NCBI RefSeq assembly: GCF_000764305.2 | Contig: NW_025946916.1 | Location: 1-64,000 of the forward strand | Length of the DNA stretch: 64,000 nt | From: Hyalella azteca | Taxonomy: Eukaryota; Arthropoda; Malacostraca; Amphipoda; Hyalellidae | Direction of reading: 5' to 3' | In this document: positions 25,901 through 40,900 of the stretch, piece by piece | Position numbering within the stretch: the first letter of the stretch is position 1 | Layout: each line of letters begins with the position of its first letter | The notes under the pieces: model-generated | The model's database searches: none | Seen by the model: only the letters and a program-made list of their open reading frames with translations | Told to the model about the DNA's origin: nothing | Position numbers and translations under genes: made by a program

Positions 25901-28900
25901 GCATTTTTTAAATAAATGAGAAAATGCACTAAAAACGCACTCTGACTCATTTTGACATTTAACTATCAAATCTGAATTCATATTTTTTGACGCACAATTT
26001 TTTGTTAAATCCTCTGCCGAATGTTGACTTATAAAATCTCCATGATTTTGAGTTAATGTCTTGTGTACAAATATTCTTTGCTTTTATTATTCTTTATTTA
26101 TGGACGCAGTAGAAATTTTCCTTGATGAATATTTTTGATAATTGCATAATGGTTAATGTTAGTAAATGGATAATACAAAATTGAGAAATTATCAGGTATG
26201 AATAGCATGAGTAAATTGCCTAATAAATTGTTTGTGTTGATTAAATTGTGTTTAGAATGAATATATTTAAATTTAAAGATTAAATTAGATTTTGTTTTAG
26301 AATCTTGATCGATTAGCTAATGAGAATTAAATATTTTGCAATACTGATCTTGAAAATTAAATCCTGATTTAATTCTCATGAATTGAGAATTGCTGATTCT
26401 TGAGCATCAAATATTTTATAATAGTGATTTATACATTTTCGCATTACTTTAACTGCAAAATTAAACTCCTATCCATTTTTACCAAAATTTCATAACAAAA
26501 TGAAAGTTTTTCCAATAAAGGAAACAGGTTTCAATAACTAATGCATGAAGAGTTTCCTTATAAAATTAAATAATAAGTGATAATATAATATGATAACATG
26601 AATCTAAAATTATATAATAATATTAATATTATATTATATTATTAATTATATCAGTATTATATATTAATAATATATAATATTAAAATAATAATAACGAAAT
26701 CTATTCCACTGCAGATGGGAAATATCACGTGACGTCAGCAGGAATCCTGCACGTGTTGTCAGTGACTGAAGCTGACACTCGTGCTGCCTTCCAGTGCCGT
26801 ACCCTCAACATGCAGAGAGTTTTGCTGACAATTTTAGTGCTGCGAGAGTTTTGCTGACAGTTGCAGTGCTGGAGAGTTTTGCTGACAGTTGCAGTGCTGC
26901 GAGAGTTTTGCTGACAGTTGTGGTGCTGCGAGAGTTTTGCTGACAATTTTAGTGCTACGAGAGTTTTGCTGACAGTTGCAGTGCTGCGAGAGTTTTGCTG
27001 ACAGTTGCTGTGCTGCAAGAGTTTTGCTGACAGTTGCAGTGCTACGAGAGTTTGCTGACAATTGCAGTGCTGCGAGAGTTTTGCTGACAGTTGCAGTGCT
27101 GTGAGAGTTTTGCTGACAGATGCAGTGCTGCGAGAGTTTTGCTGACAGTTGCAGTGCTGCGAGAGTTTTACTGACAGTTGCAGTGCTGCGAGAGTTTTGC
27201 TGACAGTTGCAGTGCTGCGCGTGTTTTGTTGACAATTACTCAACATAATATACGTATAAAAGAGGGTGTTAAAACTGCTGGTTTTTAGACACTGCTGCAG
27301 CACGCATTATGCTGACAGGTAAGTCACTGCTGCAGCACGCATTATGCTGACAGGTGAGCAGCTGCTGCACGCATCATGCTGACAGGTAAGCCACTGCTGC
27401 AGCTGCACGCGTCATGCTGACAATTCTCGTGTAACAATTCTTTTAATTACTGACAAATTTAGTGCTACAAGAGTTTTGCTGACAGTTTTGTTGCAGCGAG
27501 AGTTTTGCTGACAGTTGCAGTGCTGCGAGAGTTTTGCTGACAATTACTAAACATAATATATTTATAAAAGAGGGTGTTAAAACTGCTGGTTTTTAGTAGA
27601 TGTATTATGCTGCTATGCGTTTGTTAATTTTTGCGTAAAGTTTATATAATTTTTAATAAAGCTGTGAATTTGTAACCCTCGCATGGATTGTACGTACAAA
27701 TAAAATATTCGGATTTGTATGTTTCGATTTTAAAATACGTTTTTAGAACTGAAAATCCAATTTATCCTTCCCTGTAGATCATCGAACTGGAAAAAACTAA
27801 AAAGAACTCGTTTTATCCCATCATATGAAGATCATACTTAAAGCATTCGACTTAATCAGACATGCTCAAAATTAGTCCACGTCATAAAATAAAATACCCA
27901 GATTTTTTCAGTGCTTGGCCTTTCAAAGACTCGGGCGGCCGTGCTTCTTTTCCGAGCTGGAATAGGAAAAGTCGATTCCAAAGCGCAAACCGAGAGCGTG
28001 CTCGAATTATGAAGCTATCTAATTCGACGATATCTCCCTGCGATTTTGTCTATCGTCAATACTACTTGTTGGGGATTTAAATAATTTACAAATACCGAGT
28101 ACCGCAGTAACTTGAAATAAGCTAGAAAACTGATCATAGAGGATGCAGCTATATAAGCTTTAGTAGGTGATGATAATTTTCAGAAGACGCAAGTAAAAAT
28201 TTAAGGATATTCCCTAAAAAAATATGAATCTTTGATGACAAAGTAGGATCATTTGAATGAAGGGCAATTTGAAAAATTACTGTTAACGTTCTAAATTTTT
28301 AAACAACAACAATTTTAGTGTAAAACAAGTTTGTTAAAATTAATCTATTTCAGTGGCGTCAACTTGAACACGCGCGTACATCGCGCTTCTACAAGTTTGT
28401 AACGTTATTTTTACAGATTACTGCGCGGTTTTACAGATTTTTAGCGCTTCTTTCAAAGGTTTTGCAGGCTTGAGATGTACTATGCACTAACGATATTGTG
28501 TTTGCAATCATCTTCACCACCAAATGACATTGATTGGTTTCTGTTTTCGATTGAAGTTCTTAATAGGATTTCCGCTCGATAGAATCCACACAAACTGAAC
28601 GACTAGCGGGACTGTTTGCTATGCACTGCAGCTTCTGCTGCATGAGCGTCAACATGTCTTCTTGTGGCAACGGACTTCTCTGTAAAATTTGTATTCAATA
28701 ATTCCTTACAATATTTCTTCAACACCAAAGGTCAATGACATCGTTGTTATTCATCAACAGCGTTCGACATAAAAATTTCTCGGTAATGCAGCTATGCGCA
28801 AATAAAATTTTCATTTTCGTTGGAACAAAACTTACACCAGATTGCTCATTAGGATTCCAGCAACATCAATAAATAATTATATTAAGATGTAAATGATTCA

Positions 28901-31900
28901 GAATTTATTTTCAGATGAACCAAAAATAAATATTTGCATATTTAATTCATATTCCCACCCCTGTTAAAATATGCAGTACAAATTGAATTAATTTCTTTCA
29001 GAAGCGACAGCATATTAGAATACTTAATCGCGTAGTATAATACATAATCGAAATTCCCGTATCTCGGAGATCGTAATTCACGAATTAGTTCAGAAATTAG
29101 CTATTCATTATTATTGCATAAAAAAACATTTGAAGTATTGCATAAACTAAAACGGAAGATGGATGTTTTATAGCATTTATTCGTGAACTCTAAAAGTTGT
29201 TCATTAAAGTCTGTATAAACGGAATTTCCATATGAGTGCCACTGCAGAACGCTATTTATTTTCGTGGGGAAAAAAGCCATTGTCAAAAAGCCAGGAAAAT
29301 CGCACAGGCCCTACGATGCCAGAGCAAACACAGCAGAGCAACGACTTTGTTGTGCCGCCGGCGGTGGCGCTTATTTCCTACTGTTTCTGTTGGGCCTCAG
29401 ATTGAGAAATAATTCTGTGTCTAAAATGGGACACTTTAATATTATCAACGAAATAACAGGATCTTATTTCAGTTATACATGTAATGACGGACGCAGAATT
29501 TTTTCAACACTATTTATTATTTCTATGAGAACGCCGTGATTCAAAGACAATGTAACTCTGTAGAATAACAAAATATTTTCTTCACCAACTTTGCTTTTTT
29601 AGTAGGTTGAGAAAGTTTAATTTTTTTCATATTAATACTATGTAATTGACAGGCTTTTGTTGGCCAAAGAAAAAAACAAAGCAAAAGATCATGCCATCGT
29701 ATTAGGAATTTTTTTTCTCTTGTATTCAGAAGCTACAATATTTTGCATAAGATGACAACTGTGTTTTTCCTCGACGAGAATGGACCGAGAGGTGATCCAC
29801 ATATCCCTAAGCGAGACGACATCACAAAACGTCAAAGGGATATTTTCTTAGAGTGTTCCTTGAGTGTATCTTGGGATATAGAGTCTCGATTTTTGTTGCT
29901 TGTCACTCAGTCATCTGACCTCTTCTTTTATTCTCCTTCTTAGAAAACCTGAAACGCCGACTTCTGATTTTTCGATGACGAGTTCACGCTTGGGAAGGCT
30001 CAAAGAAAACCTCGAGGGTCTTTGATACCAAACACATGCGTATTGGCCTGACTTCTCTCTGCTGTAATACAACGCTGCTGTTTTCCTTCAGTTTGGATCC
30101 TCAGCTCCTCGGATTGTTTGTGAAGAATCAATCGAGCGAAACGCGCCATTGTTTACTTCTTTTTCCTAATCTTTTTTTTTATTGAAAAATCTGGAAAATA
30201 ACACTGATAGAAATGAGGTGAACCCAGCAAAAGATTGCTAGAATTTGTTACTACCTAATTTGCTACGGTCTCTCTTTTTACAAGCGTATATGGATACGTA
30301 TAGACTTCAACCTTTAATAATCTGATCTGATCATCAATCAATTCTCTTGGATGGATCGATGAATTGGATGAGTGGTTTGGTTTCCACGCCCCAAAACTGC
30401 CTAAGATTGCATTTAATTTTATTTAACTTTTATTATTATTGCTACACACAAATCTCAAACATGAATTTCGACTACTTAAGAACAGTGCCAAGAAGTGCAG
30501 AACTTCTATTGAGTTCATTTCTATTGTTTTCTGACCCTGATGCTATTCCACCCACATTCTGAGTCGATCATCCACCTTTTTCCTTTTTCTGAACCTCTTC
30601 TCATTATTATAACACAAATGGATTTTTCGTTTTGTACAATTAAGCTTCGTTGAGATTTGTTCATCGAATTGATGAAATCTGTTTTAAATATACTACGCTT
30701 GTTTATGCGTGGATGTTACAAGCTCTCGGATACAGTACATTAATTCAAAGCAGTGTAATCGTGTGAACAGCGAACATAGTTGGAGTTTGGCTGGCATTTT
30801 TCTTGGAAGTGTGTTTAAAGAGCGTTAAACGTCCACTCATTCCACACTTTTGCTGACGAGATGTTCAATTTATTTCTGTTTTTACTCGTACGATATGCGT
30901 TATAAACAAGTACAGAAATTATATATAGCAGGCAGCAGCTAGGGATATAGCAGGAGGCAGCTAGAGATATTGCAGACGGTGTGTAGGTATTGATAGGGAT
31001 ACAGCAGCCAGCAGATAGGGATATTGTATGCAGCAGCTAGGGATATTGCAGGCAGCAGTTTTGGAGACTGCGGACGGTATATAGGTATATTAGATGCAGC
31101 ATCAAGCTGTATATTACTGGCAGCAGCTACGTATATTGCAGGCAGTAGCTAGGGATATATTGCAGGGAAGCATATAGGGATATTGCACGCAGAATCTAGG
31201 GAAATTGCAGTAGTTATATAAGTATTTTGCAGGAATGCATAGGAATATCGCAGACATCATCCAGCGATATTGCAGAACACGCCTAGGGATATTGTAGACG
31301 TCATCTAGAAATACTCTGCAGACATTATCTAGGGATATTTCTGGCCGCATCTAGGGAAATTGCAGGTAGCAGTTAGGGATATTGCAGGAGTCATCTAGGG
31401 ATATTGCAGGATGCGTGGGCGAATTTGGCTTCATAAATAAGGAGGCAAAGCTAATGAAGCCGTCCAGGCCTGTGAGTTACTAGACCCCAGCGGTCAGGCG
31501 TCTCGTGCAACGTTACTCAGCGCGGGATCGCCCCGAGGGACCTCGACTGAACTGGTACCGTGTTTATGAACTGAAGGAGTGCAGTGGTGTTCACTGATAG
31601 AGTGCGAGGTGTTCACTGAAAGAGTGCGAGGATGTTCAGTGAAAAAGTGCGGTAACGTTCAATGAAGGAATGCGGTTGCATTCAGCGAAGGATTGCGATG
31701 GCATTCAGTGAAAGAGTGAGAGGATGTTCAGTGAAAGAGTGCGGTAACGTTCAGTGAAGGAATGCGGTTGCGTTCAGCGAAGGATTGCGATGGCGTTCAG
31801 TGAAAGAGTGCGAGGATGTTCAGTGAAAGAGTGAGGTAACGTTCAGTGTACAAATGCTGTTGCGTTCAGTGAATAAGTGCGATGTCGTAAGGTGGAGTGC

Positions 31901-34900
31901 GAGGATGTTCAGTGGAAGAGCGCTCTAACGTTCAGTGAAACAGTGCGGTTAAGTTCAGTGAAGAAGTGCGATGGCGTTCAGTGAAGGAGTGCTAGGATGT
32001 TCAGTGAAAGAATGCTTTAACGTTCAGTGAAACAGTGCGGTTGCGTTCAGTGAAGAAGTGCGATGGCGTTCAGTGAAGGAGTGCTGTAACTTTTACGTTG
32101 TCCTGTGTCTGTGTCTGTCCTGTGCACCTATATAGTGTTCAATGGTGTTCATGGCCAACGTTTGGACTGAATGAGTGCGGTGGCGTTCAGAGTTGCTCGA
32201 AGAACGCTACAATTATCCTATTTGATGTGAAATAACTGCGGAAGCTTCTCGAAGCGTTCAGCAGAATTTTATAAAAGTAGTTAACAATCCCTGGGAGTAA
32301 AACTATTCCTAACGAATTCGAAAGTTCACTAAATGTTTTGACAAAATTAATTGTGTCCTTTTTTGACCTTCATTTTTTCCGTCGATTAACGTTTAAAATA
32401 ACTTCATGTGTAATGCGTTCATTAAACATGAAGTATGAAGGAGGCCATTCATGTGTTCATGAAATGCTTTCTTATTATTCTACGTTGAATTCCTACTGGC
32501 TTTTCTTGGAGTGAGTATTGTGCCTTTATGTAATAATTATTGCAACTCAGTCCGGGAAAATCCTGAATTATCTTTTTACTCATGTTTAATATCTCTCATG
32601 AAAAATCGTGATTATAACTTTTGCTTATTCGTTTCAAGCATTATAGTTGAAAAAACTTCCAACAAACAAATTACGTAAAAATTGAGTCTATCTTGGCCTT
32701 AAGTTATTGTAAATTGACTAAAACCATTTCAAAACACAGGGTTATCCTAAATGATAAACCCAGTTTAATAAACTTGTTTGCAGTTAAGTTTAAATTCAAT
32801 GTAATTATTTATACAACATTTGAAAGAGAACGATTCAAATTTATTTTAACTTACTCAAAAGCGAAATTATCCGCACCATTGGCATCATGATGTCCGAAAC
32901 GTTTTGAATCAGTTACCCTCCTGGGGCCATACTTTCAAAACTCGCTAAGTGAACGTAAGTACTTACGCTCTATTTTCTTGTCTGTGATTGGTGGATTTTG
33001 CTTGAATGGCCGTCAATGATTGGCTGATGAACTTACGATCTCTTAATTTTTTTGAAAGTATAGGCCCTGAGCGTTGGATAGGACGCATAGAAAATGAAGA
33101 TCAGGCTCTACACTTCTGGCCACCGAGATCACCTGATCTCACCCCATGTGATTATTGCTTATGGGGTTTCGTCAAGGAAGCCGTAGCTTATCATATTGTA
33201 CATATATAAAGATAAAATAAATTGAAGCTTTCTCCTTCCATCGGTGTATAAATTATACATTTATAATTTTACCTGAATATATACTAATTTATCCAATTAA
33301 TCTGTCATTTAGAATAACCCTGCAGTACACTACGTACAATGGAATTCACTCGTACGCGTACCATATACATATATACCATCATATTCAAGTGCAGCATCTA
33401 CTGTATGTCGTGGCAGATTGTCGCTGTATTAACATTTCATTCAATTTTTTACGAAAATATCGTTTTTATGACCGAATTTATTAATTGGCTATTCAGTAAC
33501 GGCGGCTAGGATAATTTTCCGATGCGCAACATGAAGTACTTGCGTCCCGCTGCTACTTCCTAACGTTTGAATACAGTTATAAAGTGAAAGAAAATATCCA
33601 TTTTTCCTGAAACAACGCAAAGCTTTCCTACAAAAGTGGAGTCTCTACTTTATAGTCCGTGAATTATGATGACTTAAATTAATAGTCGCTTAACACAAGT
33701 GAAGATAATTTATCATCCAGGCTTAAATAACCATCTGTCCATTAATGGCCCCTTAATCTGGCCTCTAAAGCCCCATAAACTTGAATGACTTTTAGAGTCT
33801 GGAACCGAGTTCATCTTCAACACTGGCCATAAGCTAAGCTGATTTTTACTGCTTTAGGAGATTGATTAAAGATGAATATTGGAAGAAACGATATCATGAA
33901 AGGCATACCAGGCTGCGGGTTAAGAAGGGCACCAGAATGACCTTCTCAGTGGCAACTTATGCAAATTTGGCACTTCTAGCGTCTTCGATTATTCGCATGG
34001 AATTGCAAATGTATTCCTGAAATATTGCCAACGCGGTCCATTATAGGGGCGTTTGGGAAATCACCTCCTCTTTGAACTTGCATGGCATATAAAAGAACCA
34101 ATGAGAATATCTTGGATTACATCGGGGAAAGGATGAGTTAATTCTTTGTCATTAATGTATTCAATTTAGCGCCCGAAAACGGCCTGTGTGTTACTCCACC
34201 GCGAGCACTCATTCTCAATGGTTGAAATTTTCCTTATAAATATCTCTCAACTGATAGGAGCCCATTCACGATTCTGTGTTTTTATATTAAGCCTGAAACA
34301 TCTGACCTACCCTCCCATGCAAATGATGAATATTCATTCAGGACACAAGTGTTTAAACTTGCTGTGAATACTTAGTATTATAGTAGCAACTATAGAACCG
34401 GGTTATTCACGGCGTAAAATACAGCGGTTAGGATAATCCCGATTTGCTTCGTTCCCAGAAATTGTTTCTTGTATCAACAGGACTAAAAATCACACAAAAA
34501 TATAATTATTAATTTTGCTCCAAACGACTGTAAACTCACAAGTAACAATAATATAGTTTAGAAATCGCAATCTCGGTTAATAGATCGTAATGGTATGGCG
34601 AGGATCTTTGCAAATGCATCTGATGTGCTTACTTTATAGTTTGTCAAAATTATGCTTCGGTCCGAACAGTTAAATATTTTCTTGATTTCCGTTATTATTG
34701 TCTACTCAAGGACAAGCCCTATGGCAATTTTATCCATGATTAGTTACGTCTTTTAAAATTTTCATTCATAGAAAGACCACATTAAAATTTTTCAGAAGAT
34801 AATTTTGACGTTGAAACTAACATACAATATTTCTCGTCCGGCTTGAATGCGAATATCGTCTAACTTTACGGAAAATTATATTATATATATTTATTAAAAT

Positions 34901-37900
34901 TTTAGTTCAAAGTAAAATATAAAAATCACATGGCAACGTTCCGGTGCTAGGCAGAATTTTTCAATTCCGAAAAATGTCTGGACTGTTTCGGTCGAGCCAG
35001 AATATCGCGTGAGAAATTTCTCATCAGTCGTCATGTTTTTCTGCGGGGCGCGTCAGCTGTTTCAGTCACTTCAGTTAAACCCAGCTATTGTGTGGCAAAC
35101 TTCACAAACTCTACGGGACGCTGTCGCCAGCATTGCCATCGCAAAAGTTTTGTTCTCTTCTGTCCTGTACAAGAACATTTTTCCTTTCTTCCTAATTGTT
35201 TTTTGACATCAATTGTTCCTATAATCTTGTTTCGTTAGAGTTTGTCTGAAAAGTTATAGAAATTTTGAAAATATTGGTAAATATTTTTGTACAAGAGTTT
35301 CAATGTATTGTTCGTTTAGATGGAACGCATCCCTGTTCAATTTTGCGGTGAATATGGTTACAATGTTATAAAATCAATACATTACCTTATTTTATTTAAA
35401 AATTCGGGATTTTGCATTCATTTTCAAAATAATATATTGGTATATATTTTTGTACATGAGTTTCAATATATTGTTGGTTTAGATGTAACGCATCCCTGTT
35501 TAATTTGAGGTGAATATGGTTACAATGTTATAAAAATAATACATTACCTTATTTTATTTAAAAATTCGGGATTTTGCATTCATTTTCAAAATAATATATA
35601 GAATCAGATCAATTAAATATGGCCTCAATTTTGCATCGTGTTAGAGATGCAGAAACGCCGTTATTATTTAAACGAAGCAATCGAAAAGCACTTTCATTAT
35701 AGAAATTCTTTTGGCTTCATTTTGCGTTGTCGATCATACCATTCAAGCCAACACGAAACGATCCTATTGAAGCCCTAGTTAATTTTTACTATAGAACCCT
35801 CGAGCTTCCTTTAATCTGTGGAAAGTTGGTTGCAGTTCATCACGATTCCAAGCCCAGCTTAAACCCCAGACTTGGTCCTCTAAGTTTTGGGTGCTCTAAA
35901 GCCAGCAAATTACATGGACCGATCGCATAAACGTTGCCCGTCCTCCACAAAATTATCAGACTGGGTTCTTTAAAATAAACTTCGGCTGTAAAGTTTGCCT
36001 ATTTCTGTATAAAGCTGTCAGTTAGAGTAGAATTCCCTCGCTCGGATCGACTTGAAGCGAGAAAACTTCGTAGATGTCCAAGAAATAGTGGGCAATTTCG
36101 CTCTCGCGTTCCGAATGAATAGCTTACTTACCACTTCAGAACACTTGCATACCGAGTACATAGAATATAATAATAGTAATGAGATTAATAATAATAATAA
36201 TAATAATAATAAGCAGTTCTATTATATCATTTGTAAACTGACGTCTACATTTAGGTCAGTTGAGTAATCTTTTTCTAAACCTTGTATCAATTTCCAATCC
36301 CGTAGAAATTTTTTAGTAATTAATAACCAATTCAATTATGTATTCTTGAAAGAAAATATATGTTTTATGTTAATTATAATAATTTAGTATAACATTATAT
36401 TTTAGATCACGAACTGTCTTATTGTTCATTCGAATTTAGTATTTTTTTATAGAGTCGTCCACTTTGCCACTGGCTTTCATACATAGTATCTACCAGTTAT
36501 TTCATCTTTATTCTATTTTTCATCTGTAACGAGCAATTACTTTAGCTAGTATCTAAACTATTTTAACTGTTATCAATAACTATCAGGATTCTTATGTTTG
36601 TATCGCCGGTTAACCTTTCTTCATTATCGCTAGTATATCAAACTTTTTTTAAATTTCACCATTTCACCGTCCTATGGTTTTCGCGTAATATTTTATTATT
36701 ATTGTTGTTTTGAAAAGCCTTTGCCAAATTATCGGTTGACATGCGTTTTATATTGCTATGCGATTGTCATGCGCCGCCCATCTCCTGCCTTTGAAGGGCC
36801 GCATAATAATATTCAATTATAACACTTGTAACGATTTATTATTATTATCATAACTAAACTATTATTACTATTATTATTAATAATTATTATTAATCATTAT
36901 TATTAAACTATTATTACTATTACTAAATCTTTTCAAGATTTAATATGGAAATTTTCAGAAGCTTCCCGCCTTCTACTTTTTCGTAAGTATTTTTTACATA
37001 CGAATTTATGAACAATTTTATTATTTACTAAATTTTTTTAAAATTTAATATGGAAATTTTCAGAGGCTTCACGCCTTCCACTTTTTCGTAAGTATTTTAT
37101 CTACGAATTTACGAACAATTTTATTAATTAATAAACTTTTTAAGATTTAATATGAAAATTTTCAGTTCATTCAGCAGAAACATAAGATAACAAACTATTT
37201 TACTGAGGTGCGATCAAATGTTCAATTTATTTACTGAGTTTACAGGCTAAATTTCCGTTAGAATGTTACGAATATTTAAATGCTTGATGTGAAACACTCT
37301 TTGTATTTTTTATATATAAAGTTTCTGTTAACATTGATTTTTGCTACTGTTTAAGTATTATCATGATTACCTAATTATCTCATTTTACTTCTTTCCTATT
37401 CTTTAAGCGTGATTTCTATTTTTTATTAAGCGAGAATTAATATTAAATCGTCAGACTCTACTAGAACTAGATTTGCTACTTTTCCCTTGGCCTAAGTGAA
37501 AGCACTATTTAGTTCACAGCTTGTGCGTAACGGTTAATACAGTATCCTACTTTTTTTGCTTTCTTTTCCAATTATTTTGAGTGTAAATACGAATTATTTC
37601 GCATACATCTTGCTCCTGTTCTCATTTTGTACTAATTATTCACAACTCTTCATAAAGATGAAAAATGAAGCAATTATAACTCTAAATCAACATCATTAAT
37701 GTACTGCTGCAATCATTCAACATTATTGTGTCCTCCTGATTTTGACATTCTACTGACTGACATTGAGTAAAACATTTTAAAATTTTATTTCGGCTTTCGT
37801 AAAAGTCAATCCCAAGGGCTTATATTTTTACTGCTTTGAATAAACGATTCTTTTTCACATAAATTTTCTAACTCAATAACAACATTTCACGAGTACATGG

Positions 37901-40900
37901 GAGCCCAACTTATTCTTATTATCAGTAACAGTAAGTTTTGTGGGATATTACTTTAAATGTATTATAAGAAATTATCCTCCTTCGACCACCAAATAATATT
38001 ATAATGAAGCGATAATTTGTTGATATAATTTTTCTGTTAACAATAAATCATAAATAATGAGATGAATTCATTTGAAATTGAATTAAGAGACGAATTTAAG
38101 AGACGAATTAAGACGAACTTTATGTAATGTGTAATGAGATAATGTAAGAAGATAATGAAGATAAAACATATCAGATGGTTCCGGGGGCTGGTACCAGTAG
38201 ATCCAGACGGCAGTGGTACATGGATGGTAGGAGGCTCCCTGGTGATACCCTCAGCCCAGGTACCAGACTCAGGAGAGTACCGGTGTGTGGTTAACAACTC
38301 TGCTGGTACTGTAACCATGCGGACCAAACTCACGGTTACGGCACCTCTCAGAGTTCAGGTGACCATGACATGATATATAAGTTAAATATTGTACATTGTT
38401 AAAATATTGAATAGTACGTAGAATTGAGACCATGACATGATATATAAGTTAAATATTGTACATTGTTAAAATATTGAATAGTACGTAGAATTGAACGTAA
38501 TCTCATTTCTTCAGGTGTGTTTTTTTCAAGAATTTGAACTGTAATTGTATTTATAACTGTGCTCTCTTGAAGCAACTCGCATTTATTTAGCACTGTTAAC
38601 AACAAAGAATTTACTAACGATAAGTTTAGCTCGGCTTTGCCTGGTTAATCAGACTCCAATCTTGTCTAATTCGCTTATGCATAGTAATAAATGATGGTAT
38701 CCATTATACCAAGTTTATTATAAGTTTCCGCAAACAAGCAGAGCGTGAACAAAACATATAAAAATTATTTAGCTATTACAATATGATTACTTTTTGGCAT
38801 TCATGTATGATAACATTCAAGTATTTCCTCACAGGTGACATTGAACGCAATTGCGAAATAATGAATAATTAATGTCTAATCAGCTTTCGTCAAACAAGCG
38901 AACTGCGTACAAAATATATAACAATTATTTAGTTTTTTTAATATGAATCATTTTTGGTATTCCTGTACGTTAATAGATGCATCAGTCCTCCATTGAACTG
39001 ACGGTAGGACAGCCTCTTCGTCTGCGATGTTCAGTCACGGGTTTCCCGCAAACTCAAATTGTGTGGTATAAAGACAGCGTTTTGCTTAGGTAAGTTCTCC
39101 TATGCTTGTTTCTAACTCTTTGAGATGCTTTGGTTCTATTTCTTAATATTAATATTGTTGTATTATTTGTTAATAAATATTAATCTAACAGTAAGATTAT
39201 TTTTCAAAGTTGTAATTAAAGTATTTTCTAAAATCCATTTGTTTATCAGGGCTCTTATGCGAAATGAATTCAGATTACTTCATTTTTTTAATTTATTCGC
39301 ACCACTCCATGTACACTTGCCACCTGCAGTGCAATAATAAATATTAAATCATGAATACCCAAACATTTCACCAAAAATTCATTTTACACGCGGTCAAAAG
39401 AAACAATAATATATTTTTACCCCAGCTTTTTTTATTTTACTACATGTATTATGAAGTGTGAATGCCAGGTTGGAGTATATGCGCACCAACTTGCCTGAAT
39501 GACCGCATAGGTTTAAAGTCACTGACAACTCGTAATTAAACACTTTATTTCACCAATGCTTTTTTGAATAAACAAATTAAATAATCAACTTTATTTTATA
39601 ATTATCAAATTAAGAAATAATAAACTTAATTAAATAATCGCAAGCTGTAAGAATGAATAAAAACTTATGAACGTTACTCCTCAATTCACAGTTTCCTTCT
39701 ACGTGGTTGGAACCTCCAGTTTAAGTCTTTGGTTTAAGCTTACTTGTTGGGATATATATGAAGTTTGAGGCTTTCCTAAAACAACAGAATAAAGACTGAT
39801 AAATAAATAACAGTAAAGTAAACATAGTAATAAGGTCCCTAGAAATAAAATATGAATATTTACGCATCTATTGACAATCAAATCTACTTCCATATTCACA
39901 TCATATCCAAACACAGTTGATGTAAACCTCCACCTCCGTTCTGCCTTTACTCAGCACAATAATCATCTAACATTAACCTTCTGCACTTTCACTTCGGTAA
40001 ACTTTAAACTAAAATAACAACATGAAATTACGAATAATAAGCAATTTCTGTAATGAATATTATATTATTAATAATTAAAGATTCACTTTCACTTCGGTAA
40101 ACATTAAAACTAAAATAACAATATGAAATTAGGAATAATAAGCAATTTTAGAAATAAATATCATACTAATAATAATTAAAGATTCTCTTTCACTTCGGTA
40201 AACATTGAAACTAAAATAACAATATGAAATTACGAATGATAAACAATTTCTGAAATAAATATCATATTAATAATAATTAAATTCCAATAATCACTTTCAC
40301 TTCGGTAAACATTAAAACTAAAATAACAATATGTTATTACGAATAAGAAATAATTTCTTAAATAAATACCATATTAATAGTAATTAAAGAATTATATCCT
40401 CTACAACCCTCAGAGACGACGTTCGCATTTCAATTGCTCACTCAAAAGATGTCAGCCGAACTCCTAGCATCAGTTCTGCGTCGACTGGTTCACTGCCGGA
40501 GTTCAGTTCTACTGGTTCTGAATTAAGTTATGGGATGAGTTACCCTGCGACTGGTTCTTCAAGTTATTCCTTCAGAGGTTCTCTGGAATGGGGAGAGAGC
40601 GGTCAGAGTGAGCTAAGTGTCAGCTCAGTGCAGGCTGCTGACGCTGGATCACCTGGACATTTACGATAGCATTCAGTGCAAACCATTAATCAAATTCAGC
40701 ATAAATAAACTGGTAAACTACTGAGGAACAAGAATCAGTCTGAGAAATATTGTATCTGGACATTGTGCAATGTCTTACTCACCGTTTGCCACAATACAGC
40801 AATCGTGGTATTATTTCATTTAAAATTCGTTGTTTATACAGACTTCTCATACTTTATTGTTGAAAGATGTGTGCAACATTTCATGCAAAGAAGTTTGATA

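Larger units (their letters stand above)
27561..38174. other. Long intron before the Ig3 exon
   Basis: About 10 kb of AT-rich intron with arrays and a transposase fragment. The tail of Ig2 and first half of Ig3 are expected but not recognised. 28100-30900 shows no feature; 32300-35200 has none apart from the transposase fragment; 37200-38150 has none. Confidence 0.65.

Noticed and set aside
26725..27303. Minus-strand open frames of 192 and 133 residues
   Set aside because: They translate the 29-base array antisense to the Ig2 exon; no independent gene signal.
29220..29400. GC-rich patch with an open frame, considered as the missing Ig3 first half
   Set aside because: No Ig cysteine/tryptophan pattern in any frame and no matching splice phases.
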